The position numbers and the translations under genes were made by a program. Below the pieces are notes generated by a model. That model was not told where the DNA came from. It did no database searches and saw nothing but the letters and a program-made list of their open reading frames with translations. A DNA stretch of 64,000 nucleotides from Deinococcus roseus (lineage in GTDB: Bacteria > Deinococcota > Deinococci > Deinococcales > Deinococcaceae), in assembly GCF_014646895.1 (NCBI RefSeq), contig NZ_BMOD01000013.1, positions 62,001 through 126,000 on the forward strand, read 5' to 3'. Each line of letters opens with the position of its first letter. Positions within the stretch are counted from its first letter, which is position 1. Positions 9,429-17,858 of this stretch are shown here, piece after piece.

Positions 9429-10325
9429 TTACTTGCTGGAACGGGAACTGAGTGCACCCATCCCGGCCATGAAGTGGTTCTGGGCCACGAAGAACACCAC
9501 CAGAGAAGGCAGCATGTACAGCAAATTGGTCGCCATGAACTCATTCCAGCGGGTGGCGGCCACCCCGGCAAACCCACCAGCAAAAGACGCCATGCCCACG
9601 GACAGGGGCCATTTCTCGGGCGAGAAGGGCAGGTAGATCAGGGGGTTGAGGTAATCGTTCCAGGAGCCCTGGAAGGCATACACACACATGGCAATCCACA
9701 CCGGACGGGTCAGGGGCACCATGATGCGGGTGAAGATGATCCAGTGGTTTGCACCGTCCATTCTTGCAGCCTCATCAATGGAAAGGGGGATGGAAAAGTA
9801 GTACTGGTAAGCCAGAAAAATGAAGAAGGGATTGCCCAGAAAGGCAGGGACAATCAGCGGCCACCAGGTCTGGTACCAGCCAATGGACAGAAACAGTTTG
9901 AACAGGGGCACGGTGGTGACAATCGCAGGAAGCATCATGCTGCCAATGAAGATGTAAAACCACACCTTGCGGCCCGGAAAGCGGATGCGGGACAGACCAT
10001 AGGCAATCACCATCGAGGAGAACACGCTGCCCACCACATTCAAAACCGCCAGAATGCTGGAATTCAGGAACAATTTGCCAAAGTTGATGGCTTTGAACCC
10101 GTTGATGAAGTTCTCCCAGTGGAATTCTTCGGGCCAGAGTCTGGGGGGAATCTGGTAGATGGCACTGTTGCTCTTTAAAGCCGTGGTGATCATCCAGAAC
10201 AGCGGGAACAGCATGGTCAGGCAAACAAGGAGCAGCAGCACAACGCTGAAAACATGGGCGGGGGTCCAGGTGCGGCTTCTCTGGCTGGATTTCTGGCCAG
10301 GACGGGTGGGGGTCAACTGGGACAT
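9429..10325 (-). CDS. CUT1 ABC transporter permease, MalG type
   Basis: The protein has about 298 residues and six predicted membrane segments. The cytoplasmic EAA loop that contacts the ATPase is visible (IDEAARMDGANHW), and a PLFWMITTALKSN segment follows the first membrane helix, as in MalG-type subunits. It forms the sugar channel with the MalF-type partner encoded upstream at 10344. The start at 10325 has AGGAGAGG at good spacing; the ATG two codons upstream overlaps that site. It is the second gene of the mannan importer operon. Confidence 0.9.
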   Translation of the reverse strand: MSQLTPTRPGQKSSQRSRTWTPAHVFSVVLLLLVCLTMLFPLFWMITTALKSNSAIYQIPPRLWPEEFHWENFINGFKAINFGKLFLNSSILAVLNVVGSVFSSMVIAYGLSRIRFPGRKVWFYIFIGSMMLPAIVTTVPLFKLFLSIGWYQTWWPLIVPAFLGNPFFIFLAYQYYFSIPLSIDEAARMDGANHWIIFTRIMVPLTRPVWIAMCVYAFQGSWNDYLNPLIYLPFSPEKWPLSVGMASFAGGFAGVAATRWNEFMATNLLYMLPSLVVFFVAQNHFMAGMGALSSRSSK

Positions 10326-10343
10326 GGGCATCCTCTCCTGAAA

Positions 10344-11288
10344 TCAGTTCTCGTTCTCTGCGAACACGAAGGTGCTGGAAAAACGGAACACCAGCACGGT
10401 GAGGGCCACAATCAGGAGCAGCAGCACCCAGCACTGGGCCGTCGCCAGACCGAACTGCTGGTTTTCGAAGGCATTGACGTAAATGTCGTACATCAGGAAG
10501 TTGGTGCTGAGGTTGGGACCACCCCGCGTGAGGATTTGCGCCTGGGAGAAGGCCTGCAGCGCGGAGATCATTCCGGTGATCAGTTGCATGAAGAGGATGG
10601 GGCTCATCATGGGCATGGTGATTTTCAGCAGGGTGGTGGTGGGATTTGCACCGTCCAGCGTGGCAGCTTCATACAGCTCTTTTGGAACGGCTTGCAATCC
10701 GGCCAGGAAAATCACCATGCTTCCACCCGCACCCCACAACCCAATCAGGACCAGCGAAGGCAGGGCGAGGTTCACATCTCCCAGCCACAACCGGGTGGGC
10801 AGGTGCAGGAAACCCAGCATCTGGTTGGCCAGACCGAAATCGGGGTTGTAGATGAACTTCCAGAGGGTCAGGCTGGCCACAGCAGGCAAGACCACGGGCA
10901 GATAGAGCACCGTGCGAATCATGCGAATGCCTGGCAAGTTGCGGTTGACCAGCACGGCCAGCAAAAGTCCAATCAAAAGCCCAGAGGGCACGCTCAGCAC
11001 CATGAAAAGCCCCGTGGCTTTCAAAGAAGGCCAGAAGGAAGGGTCGTCCTGAAACAGATAACGGAAGTTCTCGAAGCCAATGAAGCGCGGCTCGGTGGCC
11101 CCGTTCCACTCGGTGAGGGCGTAATACCCGGAGGTGACGAGTGGATAGGCCACAAAAAGCAGGAAGCCCAGAATGCCCGGCAGGATGAACAAATACCCGA
11201 GCCAGCTGTCCTGACTGGGGGATTTTCGGGCGGTGAGGGGGGCCAGGGTGGGACCATCGAGGTCAGAGGGCCGGGCTTTTTTGGTCAC
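10344..11288 (-). CDS. CUT1 ABC transporter permease, MalF type, first gene of the mannan importer operon
   Basis: The protein has about 314 residues and six membrane helices. The first helix follows a short polar N-terminus (YLFILPGILGFLLFVAYPL), and the EAA loop reads LYEAATLDGANPTT. It pairs with the MalG-type permease downstream. A GTG start at 11288 is preferred because AAGGAGCC precedes it at normal spacing. The longer frame from an ATG at 11384 adds an arginine/proline-rich stretch with no ribosome binding site. A promoter with an operator-like palindrome lies at 11413-11458, so this gene opens the five-gene operon permease-permease-binding protein-GH125-ROK. Confidence 0.88.
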   Translation of the reverse strand: MTKKARPSDLDGPTLAPLTARKSPSQDSWLGYLFILPGILGFLLFVAYPLVTSGYYALTEWNGATEPRFIGFENFRYLFQDDPSFWPSLKATGLFMVLSVPSGLLIGLLLAVLVNRNLPGIRMIRTVLYLPVVLPAVASLTLWKFIYNPDFGLANQMLGFLHLPTRLWLGDVNLALPSLVLIGLWGAGGSMVIFLAGLQAVPKELYEAATLDGANPTTTLLKITMPMMSPILFMQLITGMISALQAFSQAQILTRGGPNLSTNFLMYDIYVNAFENQQFGLATAQCWVLLLLIVALTVLVFRFSSTFVFAENEN

Positions 11289-11412
11289 GGCAAAGGCTCC
11301 TTTCAGGGGCAAATCAGGGCAAAGCGGCAGGACTGCAGGGGATGCCCGTGCTCTGGCTTTTGAAGGCAGGTTCAGGGCTTGCACCCGGCAGGGTACAGCA
11401 ATGGCTTGTTCA

Positions 11413-11458
11413 TGACAGCGTTGTCGTCACTATAAGTCTGTTTTCAAAGGTTTGTCAA
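11413..11458 (-). promoter_or_regulatory. Promoter and LacI-type operator of the mannan importer operon
   Basis: On the minus strand there is a perfect -35 TTGACA (11458-11453), a 17-bp spacer and a -10 TTATAG (11435-11430). Directly after the -10 lies the imperfect palindrome CGACAACGCTGTCA (11426-11413), which covers the expected +1. A repressor bound there would block initiation. Related sites occur at 11691 and 12825. Confidence 0.8.
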
Positions 11459-11659
11459 GGGATCCCACAAAGTTGGATCCGGTTCAGAGCAAAAGCTCCG
11501 TTTTGACAGAAGAAAAGCAAGTCAGGTGTCCCAGAAATGTTTTTTGAGGTTTCTTCTCTGCAGTTCGCCCTGCTCCCTCATCCATCGAAAGGATTCTCTG
11601 CGTGCGGCCGATCTGCACAGTCTGACACACCGTTCTTGCGCTCCTGCAAGGCATTTCCC

Positions 11660-11699
11660 TTGACAGCAGCCCGCCAAAAGCTTAGCATCATGACAACGT
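11660..11699 (+). promoter_or_regulatory. Promoter of the mannan lacI gene with an operator half-site
   Basis: TTGACA at 11660-11665, a 17-bp spacer and TAGCAT at 11683-11688 form a sigma-A type promoter. The sequence TGACAACGT (11691-11699) sits at the start of transcription and matches one half of the operators at 11413 and 12825. This suggests weaker autoregulation. Confidence 0.6.
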
Positions 11700-11726
11700 A
11701 AGACTTCCAGAAGGAGCCTTCCCACC

Positions 11727-12797
11727 GTGACCCGAAAGCGCGTCTCCATCCCCACCCCTGCCCCTGAGCCCACACCAGCCCCCTCCATTCCCCGCAAACC
11801 CACCATGCAGGACGTGGCAAATGTGGCCGGGGTCAGCCTGAAGACCGTCTCACGGGTGGTCAACAACGAACCCAATGTGGAAAGCGCCACTGCAGCAAGG
11901 GTGCAGGCCGCCATCCAGGAAATGGGCTTCCGGCGCAACGAAATTGCCCGCAGCCTGCGCCCCGGACAGACCACCTCCACCCTGGGCCTGGTCACCGAAG
12001 ACATCAGCAACCCCTTTTATTCCAGCCTGGCCCGCGGCATCGAAGAAGTGGCGAGAGGGCGCGGATGTCTGGTCATCGCAGGCAGCAGTGAAGAAGACGC
12101 CCTCAGGGAAAAAGAATTGGTCAACACCCTGCTGCAACGCAGCGTGGACGGTCTGCTGGTGGTGCCTGCCGCCGGAGACCACACCTACCTGAATGCCCAG
12201 CGCATCAGCGAACCGGTGGTTTTCATGGACCGCCCCCCGGAAGGCATCCAGGCCGACATGGTGCTGCTGGACAACCGGGGAGGCGCTTATCAAGCCGTGG
12301 AACACCTGATTGCCAGAGGCCACAGCAGAATCGCCTTTGTGGACGGCCACCCTTACGTGCACACCGGACTGGAGCGCATGAACGGCTACCGTCAGGCCCT
12401 GGCCGCTGCAAACATCACTTATGACCGTTCGCTGGTGGTGGTGGGGTGCCATGACCCCCAGCAGGCAGAACAGGCCACCCTGAACCTCTTGAAGCTTCCC
12501 AACCCTCCCACAGCGATTTTTGCCACCAACAACCGCCTGAGCATCGGGGTCCTGAAAGGCCTCACCAGCAGCGGAAAATGGCTGGACCTCGCAGGCTTCG
12601 ACGATTTTGAACTCGCAGACATGCTCCCCTTCGAGGTCACGGTGGTGCGCTACGACACCATCCAGATGGGAAGGGTGGCCGCAGAAATGCTTTTTGCCCG
12701 CCTGGACGGTGACACCAGCCCACCCCAGACCCGCATCATCGAGGTGGAAGTGGTGGTCCGGGGGCCTGGACGGGTGGGGTTGCCTTCGGGGTATTGA
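11727..12797 (+). CDS. LacI-family repressor of the mannan locus
   Basis: This 356-residue protein has a proline-rich N-terminal extension of about 25 residues, then a LacI helix-turn-helix (MQDVANVAGVSLKTVSRVVN), a hinge helix (NEIARSLRPGQ) and a periplasmic-binding-protein-like effector domain (LGLVTEDISNPFYSSLARGI). Translation appears to start at GTG 11727, with AAGGAGCC upstream. It is divergent from the importer operon and lies directly before the GH76 genes. Operator-like sites at all three promoters make it the likely local regulator. An effector such as a manno-oligosaccharide or mannose is inferred. Confidence 0.88.
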   Translation: MTRKRVSIPTPAPEPTPAPSIPRKPTMQDVANVAGVSLKTVSRVVNNEPNVESATAARVQAAIQEMGFRRNEIARSLRPGQTTSTLGLVTEDISNPFYSSLARGIEEVARGRGCLVIAGSSEEDALREKELVNTLLQRSVDGLLVVPAAGDHTYLNAQRISEPVVFMDRPPEGIQADMVLLDNRGGAYQAVEHLIARGHSRIAFVDGHPYVHTGLERMNGYRQALAAANITYDRSLVVVGCHDPQQAEQATLNLLKLPNPPTAIFATNNRLSIGVLKGLTSSGKWLDLAGFDDFELADMLPFEVTVVRYDTIQMGRVAAEMLFARLDGDTSPPQTRIIEVEVVVRGPGRVGLPSGY

Positions 12798-12838
12798 CGC
12801 CCCTGCATTTTTGCAGTACTGTTCTGACATCGCTGTCA
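12794..12838 (+). promoter_or_regulatory. Promoter and operator of the GH76 genes
   Basis: TTGACG (12794-12799), a 17-bp spacer and TACTGT (12817-12822) form a promoter whose -35 overlaps the end of the lacI gene. The palindrome TGACATCGCTGTCA (12825-12838) follows the -10 directly, the same layout as at the importer operon. Confidence 0.7.
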
Positions 12839-13039
12839 TAAGAACCAGCCAGACCGACCTGTGTCCTGATTTCCTTTCAGGATGGCCTTAACTGGTTTCA
12901 TTCCCTCAAATTTCTGGATTTCTGTTGTCTTTTCTTCCTGGAAAGACAGTCCTGTGCTGTCTGTGTGGCTTCTGTGTGCAGGCTGTCTGCTGGCCCTTCT
13001 CGCAGTTCTTTTGAACTGACTTTCTGATTGGAGATTTTC

Positions 13040-14557
13040 ATGAAACACCGACTGGGTTTTTCCGTTCTGCTGCTCACTTCCCTGCTCAGTGCCTGTGCCC
13101 AGACCAGCACTCCAGGCCCGGAATCCCTGCCCCAGGGCGTGGCTGAAGACCGGGACCTTGCCTCTACCAATGCCCTGTTGTCCTACTTTGATCCCCTCAC
13201 CGGGGTGTGGATTGCGCCCAGCGGGGAATCCTGGCAGCCTGCGGTGGGTCTGGACAGCATCATCAACACCTACGAGCGCACCCGCGACCTGAAGTTCCTC
13301 AACGTGATCGAGAAATCCTTCTGGCGTTACCAGGGTCGGCGTTCGGATTACTACGACGACAACGGCTGGTACCTCAACACCTGGCTGCGGGCCTATGACG
13401 TGACCGGGGACCCCAAGTACCTGCAGGAAGCAAAAAACCTCTTCGATGTGAACAAAGCAGGCTGGGACAGCGTGTGCGGAGGGGGCATCTACTGGACCAA
13501 TGCCAGACAGAACAAGAATGCCATCACCAACGAACTGTTTTTGCTGTCTGCGGCCAAACTGCACCGCAGGGCAGGCAACGGAACGGGAGCAGGCAGCTAT
13601 TACGACTGGGCCATGAAAACCTGGAACTGGTTCAAGAACAGCGGGATGATCAACAGCCAGAACCGCATCAACGATGGCCTGAACGCGTCCTGCCAGAACG
13701 ACCAGGGCCTGACCTGGACTTACAACCAGGGGGTGATTCTGGGTGCGCTGGTCGAACTGTACCGCTTTGCCGGAGACCGCCAGTACCTCTCTGCAGCAGA
13801 AAAAATTGCCACGGGCACCATCCAGAATCAGGTGTACCCCGGAAACATCCTCAAAGAAGCCGCCTGTGAAACCAGCAGTTGCCCCGGGGCAGACCACCTG
13901 ATCTTCAAGGGGATGTTTGCGCAAGGGCTGGTGCGTCTGGTGCAGGCAGACCCCAAAAACCCACCCCAGCAGGGCTTCCTGACCTTCCTGAACACCAATG
14001 CCAATTCGGTGTGGACGACTTCCAGAGACAGCAACAACGGGCTGGGGTTCATCTGGAAAGGTCCAGTGGGCACGGTGAATCAGGCCACCCAGTCTGCAGC
14101 TTCTTTGCTGCTCAGCGGCATTGCCCTGCTGAACAACGGCGGTGAGGCCACCACCCCTCCTGCCACCACAGGCACCCTCTACGAAGCTGAAAAGGCCACC
14201 CTGCACAACATTCCCACCGAAAGCTCCTCTGCTGGATACACCGGCACAGGGTATGTGGCAGGGTGGAACCATGACGGGCAATGGCTGGATTTCCATGTAA
14301 ATGCGCCTGCTGCAAAGCGTTACACCCTCACTTTCCGTTATGCCACAGGTGCAGGGGATGCCGTGCGTTACCTGTACGTGAACGGTCAGGGACGGGCCAA
14401 CAATTTGCTGTTCACGGGAACCAGAGGCTGGGACAGGTGGAGCACCGTCAGTTTCAGTGTGCCTTTAAATGCCGGAGACAACACCATCTCGCTGATTTTT
14501 GACGGCTCCAAAGCCAGCGACAATTACCTCAATCTGGACTCACTGCAGGTGAAATGA
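13040..14557 (+). CDS. GH76 endo-alpha-1,6-mannanase lipoprotein with C-terminal carbohydrate-binding domain
   Basis: The 505-residue protein starts with a lipoprotein signal peptide; the lipobox LSAC puts the lipidated cysteine at residue 19. The GH76 (alpha/alpha)6 barrel follows, with the catalytic aspartate pair in SDYYDDNGWYL (D106, D107). Supporting segments are SVCGGGIYW and LTWTYNQGVILGALVELY. From about residue 379 a beta-sandwich domain begins (LYEAEKATLHN), resembling the CBM6/CBM35 group. GH76 enzymes cut the alpha-1,6-mannan backbone of fungal cell walls, so this one should act on polymer at the cell surface. The start has TTGGAG upstream. It is probably co-transcribed with the next GH76 gene 3 bp downstream. 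Confidence 0.92.
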   Translation: MKHRLGFSVLLLTSLLSACAQTSTPGPESLPQGVAEDRDLASTNALLSYFDPLTGVWIAPSGESWQPAVGLDSIINTYERTRDLKFLNVIEKSFWRYQGRRSDYYDDNGWYLNTWLRAYDVTGDPKYLQEAKNLFDVNKAGWDSVCGGGIYWTNARQNKNAITNELFLLSAAKLHRRAGNGTGAGSYYDWAMKTWNWFKNSGMINSQNRINDGLNASCQNDQGLTWTYNQGVILGALVELYRFAGDRQYLSAAEKIATGTIQNQVYPGNILKEAACETSSCPGADHLIFKGMFAQGLVRLVQADPKNPPQQGFLTFLNTNANSVWTTSRDSNNGLGFIWKGPVGTVNQATQSAASLLLSGIALLNNGGEATTPPATTGTLYEAEKATLHNIPTESSSAGYTGTGYVAGWNHDGQWLDFHVNAPAAKRYTLTFRYATGAGDAVRYLYVNGQGRANNLLFTGTRGWDRWSTVSFSVPLNAGDNTISLIFDGSKASDNYLNLDSLQVK

Positions 14558-14560
14558 AAC

Positions 14561-15556
14561 ATGACCCGGACCTCAAATTTGACCCAGCAAGCCGAAGCTG
14601 CCCAGCGCACCCTGCAAAGTTTCTGGGATGAAAACACCGGGCTGTACCGCCACCACAGCAACCCGCAAGAAACCACCGATCTCTACCATTACTGGTGGTT
14701 CGCGCACACCATTGATGCGCTCATTGACGGGTTTGAACGCAGCCAGAACCCCATTTATTTGCAGCAGGCCGAAAAACTCCATGCAGGCATGCTGCGGCGC
14801 ACCGGGGCCATCACCAATGATTATTACGACGATATGGAATGGCTTGCTCTGGCCCTGCTCAGGCTGTACAAATACACCCAGAAAGCAGAACACCTGCAGG
14901 CTGTAGATGCCCTGTGGCACGACATTCAGCACGGCTGGAACGACCACTGCGGTGGAGGGATTGCCTGGAAGAAAACCCAGCTGGATTACAAAAATGCCCC
15001 TGCCAATTTTCCTGCAGCCATTCTGGCTGCCCGATTGTACCGCCTGAAAGGAAATCCTGCAGATCTGGAATTCAGCCGGAAGATCTACCACTGGACCATC
15101 CAGAACCTGATGGACCCCCAGACCGGGTGCATCTGGGACGGCCTGAACCGGCAGCAGGATGGCAGCATTGACCGGGGCTGGCTGTTCACCTACAACCAGG
15201 GAACGGGCATCGGGGCAGCGCTGGAACTGCACCAGATCACTGGAGACTCTGCCTACCTGCAGGACGCAAAACGCATTGCGGAGGCCAGCCTGGATCTGCA
15301 GACCAGTGCAGGCTTTTACCCGGATGAAGGCAACCAGGATGGTGGGCTTTTCAAGGGCATCCTGATCCGGTACCTGACCCTTCTGGCGCTGCACTGCCCG
15401 GATGCCCCCTACCGCGATTGGATCTCAGCGCAAACCCGGCATTTCTCCGGGTCTGGACCTTACGGACCGGACTGGGAGCACCCGGATCAACCCGACACCC
15501 TCAGCACCCACCTGAGCGGTCTGATGCTGCTGGAAGCTGCGCACAAATTGCGCTGA
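14561..15556 (+). CDS. GH76 alpha-1,6-mannanase without a signal peptide
   Basis: This 331-residue protein is essentially a bare GH76 barrel. The catalytic pair lies in NDYYDDMEWLA (D90, D91), with DHCGGGIAW and LFTYNQGTGIGAALEL further on. It lacks an export signal, in contrast to the lipoprotein encoded 3 bp upstream. It therefore probably trims imported alpha-1,6-manno-oligosaccharides in the cytoplasm before GH125 releases mannose. The tight spacing suggests translation coupled to the upstream gene. Confidence 0.9.
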   Translation: MTRTSNLTQQAEAAQRTLQSFWDENTGLYRHHSNPQETTDLYHYWWFAHTIDALIDGFERSQNPIYLQQAEKLHAGMLRRTGAITNDYYDDMEWLALALLRLYKYTQKAEHLQAVDALWHDIQHGWNDHCGGGIAWKKTQLDYKNAPANFPAAILAARLYRLKGNPADLEFSRKIYHWTIQNLMDPQTGCIWDGLNRQQDGSIDRGWLFTYNQGTGIGAALELHQITGDSAYLQDAKRIAEASLDLQTSAGFYPDEGNQDGGLFKGILIRYLTLLALHCPDAPYRDWISAQTRHFSGSGPYGPDWEHPDQPDTLSTHLSGLMLLEAAHKLR

Positions 15557-15574
15557 TTTTGTTCGATCTGGGCT

Positions 15575-16444
15575 TTATTTGATCTCCAAACCTGCTGCTG
15601 CCAGACGGCTGGAATTGAGTTTCAGCACCGAATCCCCTGTTGGGTCCACGTATTTCAGGGAAGCAAGGTGCTGGATGGTTCCAGAAGTCTGGTACCGCAG
15701 GTGGGGGTTTTCTGCGTTGATGGCCTGCAAAATCACCTCTGCCACGTCTGCTCCGGTCTGGCCCATGCTGCTGAACACCTCTGCGGACCCATTCAGGTAG
15801 GCTTCCCTCAGGGCCTGGTAAGGGCTGGTTTGTTCGGGAGAGGTCAGGGCACCTCCGGTCAGTTGACCTCCCACATTGGCCACAAAAGCGGTGTTGACCG
15901 GGCCGGGTTCGATCAGGGAGACCCGCACCCCATAAAACTGCATCACGGCAGCGAGGCTTTCCATCATGCCTTCCAGGGCAAATTTTGCTGCGCAGTACGC
16001 ATCATTGAAAGGTTGACCGATCAGGCCCCCAATGCTGCTCACACTGAGGATGTGGCCCTGACCGCGTTCCCGCATGTGGGGCAAAACCGCCTGGGTGAGC
16101 CGGTAAGCCCCAATGAAATTCACGTCAAGCACTTTCATCAGGTCTTCAACTGGGGTTTCTTCTGTGGTGCCCAGGTAGCCTGCCCCGGCGTTGTTGATCA
16201 GCACATCCAGCTGGCCATAACGCTGCAGGATGCCATTTACAACTTCTGTGATCTGCTGGGGGTTTTGCACATCCAGTTGCTGCACTTCCAGCGCAAGCCC
16301 CTCTGCCTGGGCATGGTCCAGCAGGATCTGCCCTCTGGAGGGGTCGCGCATGGTGGCAATGACTGTCAGTCCTGCGCGGGCCAGCGTGAGGGCGGTGTCC
16401 TGTCCGATGCCTGTGGATGTTCCTGTGATCAGTGCGGTTTTCAT
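15575..16444 (-). CDS. Short-chain dehydrogenase/reductase (SDR)
   Basis: The 289-residue protein has the classical SDR features: the cofactor loop TGTSTGIGQD near residue 8-17, NNAGAG near residue 85, and the catalytic Ser plus YxxxK (SVSSIGG and YCAAK). It should be an NAD(P)(H)-dependent oxidoreductase; the substrate is unknown. The gene is expressed from a MerR-type promoter only 6 bp upstream of its ATG, so the mRNA should be leaderless. The same operator occurs before the merR gene at 17298, so that regulator probably controls this enzyme. The SnoaL-like gene between them could belong to the same physiological response. Confidence 0.88.
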   Translation of the reverse strand: MKTALITGTSTGIGQDTALTLARAGLTVIATMRDPSRGQILLDHAQAEGLALEVQQLDVQNPQQITEVVNGILQRYGQLDVLINNAGAGYLGTTEETPVEDLMKVLDVNFIGAYRLTQAVLPHMRERGQGHILSVSSIGGLIGQPFNDAYCAAKFALEGMMESLAAVMQFYGVRVSLIEPGPVNTAFVANVGGQLTGGALTSPEQTSPYQALREAYLNGSAEVFSSMGQTGADVAEVILQAINAENPHLRYQTSGTIQHLASLKYVDPTGDSVLKLNSSRLAAAGLEIK

Positions 16445-16450
16445 AAATGC

Positions 16451-16481
16451 ATGGTAGAACCTGGAGTCAACTCCAGGTCAA
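16451..16481 (-). promoter_or_regulatory. MerR-type promoter of the SDR gene
   Basis: On the minus strand: -35 TTGACC (16481-16476), a 19-bp spacer, -10 TACCAT (16456-16451), then 6 bp to the ATG. The operator has arms ACCTGGAG and CTCCAGGT (16459-16478) and fills the spacer. A 19-bp spacer with a central dyad is the classic arrangement activated by MerR-family proteins through DNA distortion. Confidence 0.85.
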
Positions 16482-16675
16482 GCCCTGAACCAGCAAGGTG
16501 AATCTGCCAGTGCAAGCACACACCCATGGCAGATGGCTGGGGTGGAAACATGCCTTTTTTGGGGGCTTTTTTCTGCAACCCTTCTGAATCGTGCTAGACT
16601 CGCTGTACCATCCAGATTCAAAACCGGCTCCAACACCCTTCCATCGTTTTGACCCCAGTCTCAAGGAGGATCACC

Positions 16676-17104
16676 ATGGACCACCAGCACATGCGCAAAG
16701 TCATCCGTCAGGAAAACGAAGAGATGTGGCACGGAAACAATCCAGATGTTTTTCAGGATTCCTCCCACCCGCACCGGGTCACCCACACCCTGACTTTTGG
16801 GGATGTGGTGGGCCATGACGCCCACGGACAGCTGGCCCGGACCTTCCAGGAGGCTTTCAGCGAGCACAAGATGAGGATTGACCATCTGGTGGTGGAAGGG
16901 GACCATGCTGCCTACCGCATCATTCACCATGCCAGGCACACTGGAACGTTTCTGGGGATTGCCCCAACTGGCAATGAAGTCACGATCTCCATGGCCAACT
17001 TTGCACGGTTCGAGGGAGACAAGATTGCAGAGCTGTGGACCATGTGGGACACCCTGACCCTGCTCAAGCAGATTGGTGTTGAGGGACCCCTCGGACCGCG
17101 TTGA
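16676..17104 (+). CDS. SnoaL-like (NTF2-fold) ester cyclase-type protein
   Basis: The 142-residue protein resembles SnoaL-like polyketide or ester cyclases of the NTF2 fold: an N-terminal helix, a RTFQEAFSEHKMRIDHLVVEG core, and the GTFLGIAPTGNEVT and FARFEGDKIAELWTMWD segments characteristic of the group. Most stand-alone bacterial members have no known reaction. An excellent ribosome binding site (AAGGAGG) precedes the ATG at 16676. It lies between the SDR and merR genes, but no copy of their operator was seen in front of it. Confidence 0.75.
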   Translation: MDHQHMRKVIRQENEEMWHGNNPDVFQDSSHPHRVTHTLTFGDVVGHDAHGQLARTFQEAFSEHKMRIDHLVVEGDHAAYRIIHHARHTGTFLGIAPTGNEVTISMANFARFEGDKIAELWTMWDTLTLLKQIGVEGPLGPR

Positions 17105-17260
17105 AGGCGCAAAGCACAGGCACAGACAGCGGATGTTGCAACAACCAGCCACACAGCTCCATTTGTGTGGCTTTTGCTGGTGTGTGCGCGTGCGAGTGTT
17201 CCTGGTTCTGTGCTCCTGCCCAGATGTCAAACCCAGCAACTGAAATGCTTTCCTGACCTC

Positions 17261-17291
17261 TGGACCTGGAGCGCACTCCAGGTTCTACACT
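17261..17291 (+). promoter_or_regulatory. MerR-type autoregulated promoter
   Basis: TGGACC (17261-17266), a 19-bp spacer and TACACT (17286-17291) precede the merR ATG by 6 bp. The operator arms ACCTGGAG and CTCCAGGT (17264-17283) are identical to those at the SDR promoter; only the four central bases differ (GCGC versus TCAA). Confidence 0.85.
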
Positions 17292-17297
17292 TAAAGC

Positions 17298-17729
17298 ATG
17301 ACCTCCCCTGCCCTCACCCCCATTTTTTTGACCATGCGAGAAGCCGTGGAAGCCTCTGGCCTCTCCGAAGACACCCTGCGCTACTACGAAAAACTGGGGC
17401 TGGTGATGCCTGAACGTGACCGTTCCAGCAACCACCGCAGGTATTCCGAGCAGCAAATGCGCTGGCTGAAATTTCTGATCCATTTGCGCAGCACTGGCAT
17501 GCCCCTGGAAAAAATCCAGCGTTACGTGCAACTGGCCCTTCAAGGGGAAGAAAGTGCCCCTCAACGCAAAGCCATTCTGGAGGAGCATCACCAGCAGATC
17601 CAGGAGCAAATTCAGAAACTGCAGCAGTCTTCTGCGGCCATTGAATTGAAATTGCAGCACTACGACGACATCGAACGGGCTTTAAGAAAGGGGGATGTGC
17701 AGGAGGTGGTGGGGCGGGAACTGGACTGA
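17298..17729 (+). CDS. MerR-family transcriptional regulator
   Basis: The 143-residue protein has the MerR winged helix-turn-helix (MREAVEASGLSEDTLRYYEKLGL, read in two parts), the wing motif NHRRYSEQQMRWL, and a long dimerising coiled coil from about residue 85 to 130. It lacks the cysteine cluster of metal-sensing MerR proteins, so a small-molecule or redox cue is more likely. The start codon lies 6 bp after the -10, indicating a leaderless mRNA. It probably regulates itself and the SDR gene at 15575. Confidence 0.88.
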   Translation: MTSPALTPIFLTMREAVEASGLSEDTLRYYEKLGLVMPERDRSSNHRRYSEQQMRWLKFLIHLRSTGMPLEKIQRYVQLALQGEESAPQRKAILEEHHQQIQEQIQKLQQSSAAIELKLQHYDDIERALRKGDVQEVVGRELD

Positions 17730-17734
17730 GAAAA

Positions 17735-17856
17735 GCCGAGAGCACAGGGCCAAGGGCAGAGGGCAACCTGTGAAGCTCTGGCTTTGAGCTGGCAGGTGAT
17801 CAAACCCTTCAAGGCAACATGCTTTTGCCCTGCGCTCTCGGCCCTCGGCCCTCGGC
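17735..17856. repeat. Heptad-armed inverted repeat element, copy 1
   Basis: The left arm (17735-17766) is a degenerate run of GCCGAGR heptads ending in GGGCAAC. The right arm (17827-17856) is the inverse, starting GCCC and built of CTCGGCC heptads. About 60 bp of unrelated sequence lies between. The right arm ends two bases before the stop codon of the nitrilase-like gene. Confidence 0.7.
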
Positions 17857-17858
17857 TT

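Noticed and set aside
12836..14296. Minus-strand reading frame over the GH76 lipoprotein gene
   Set aside because: GH76 motifs, signal peptide and ribosome binding site are on the plus strand; the other frame has none.
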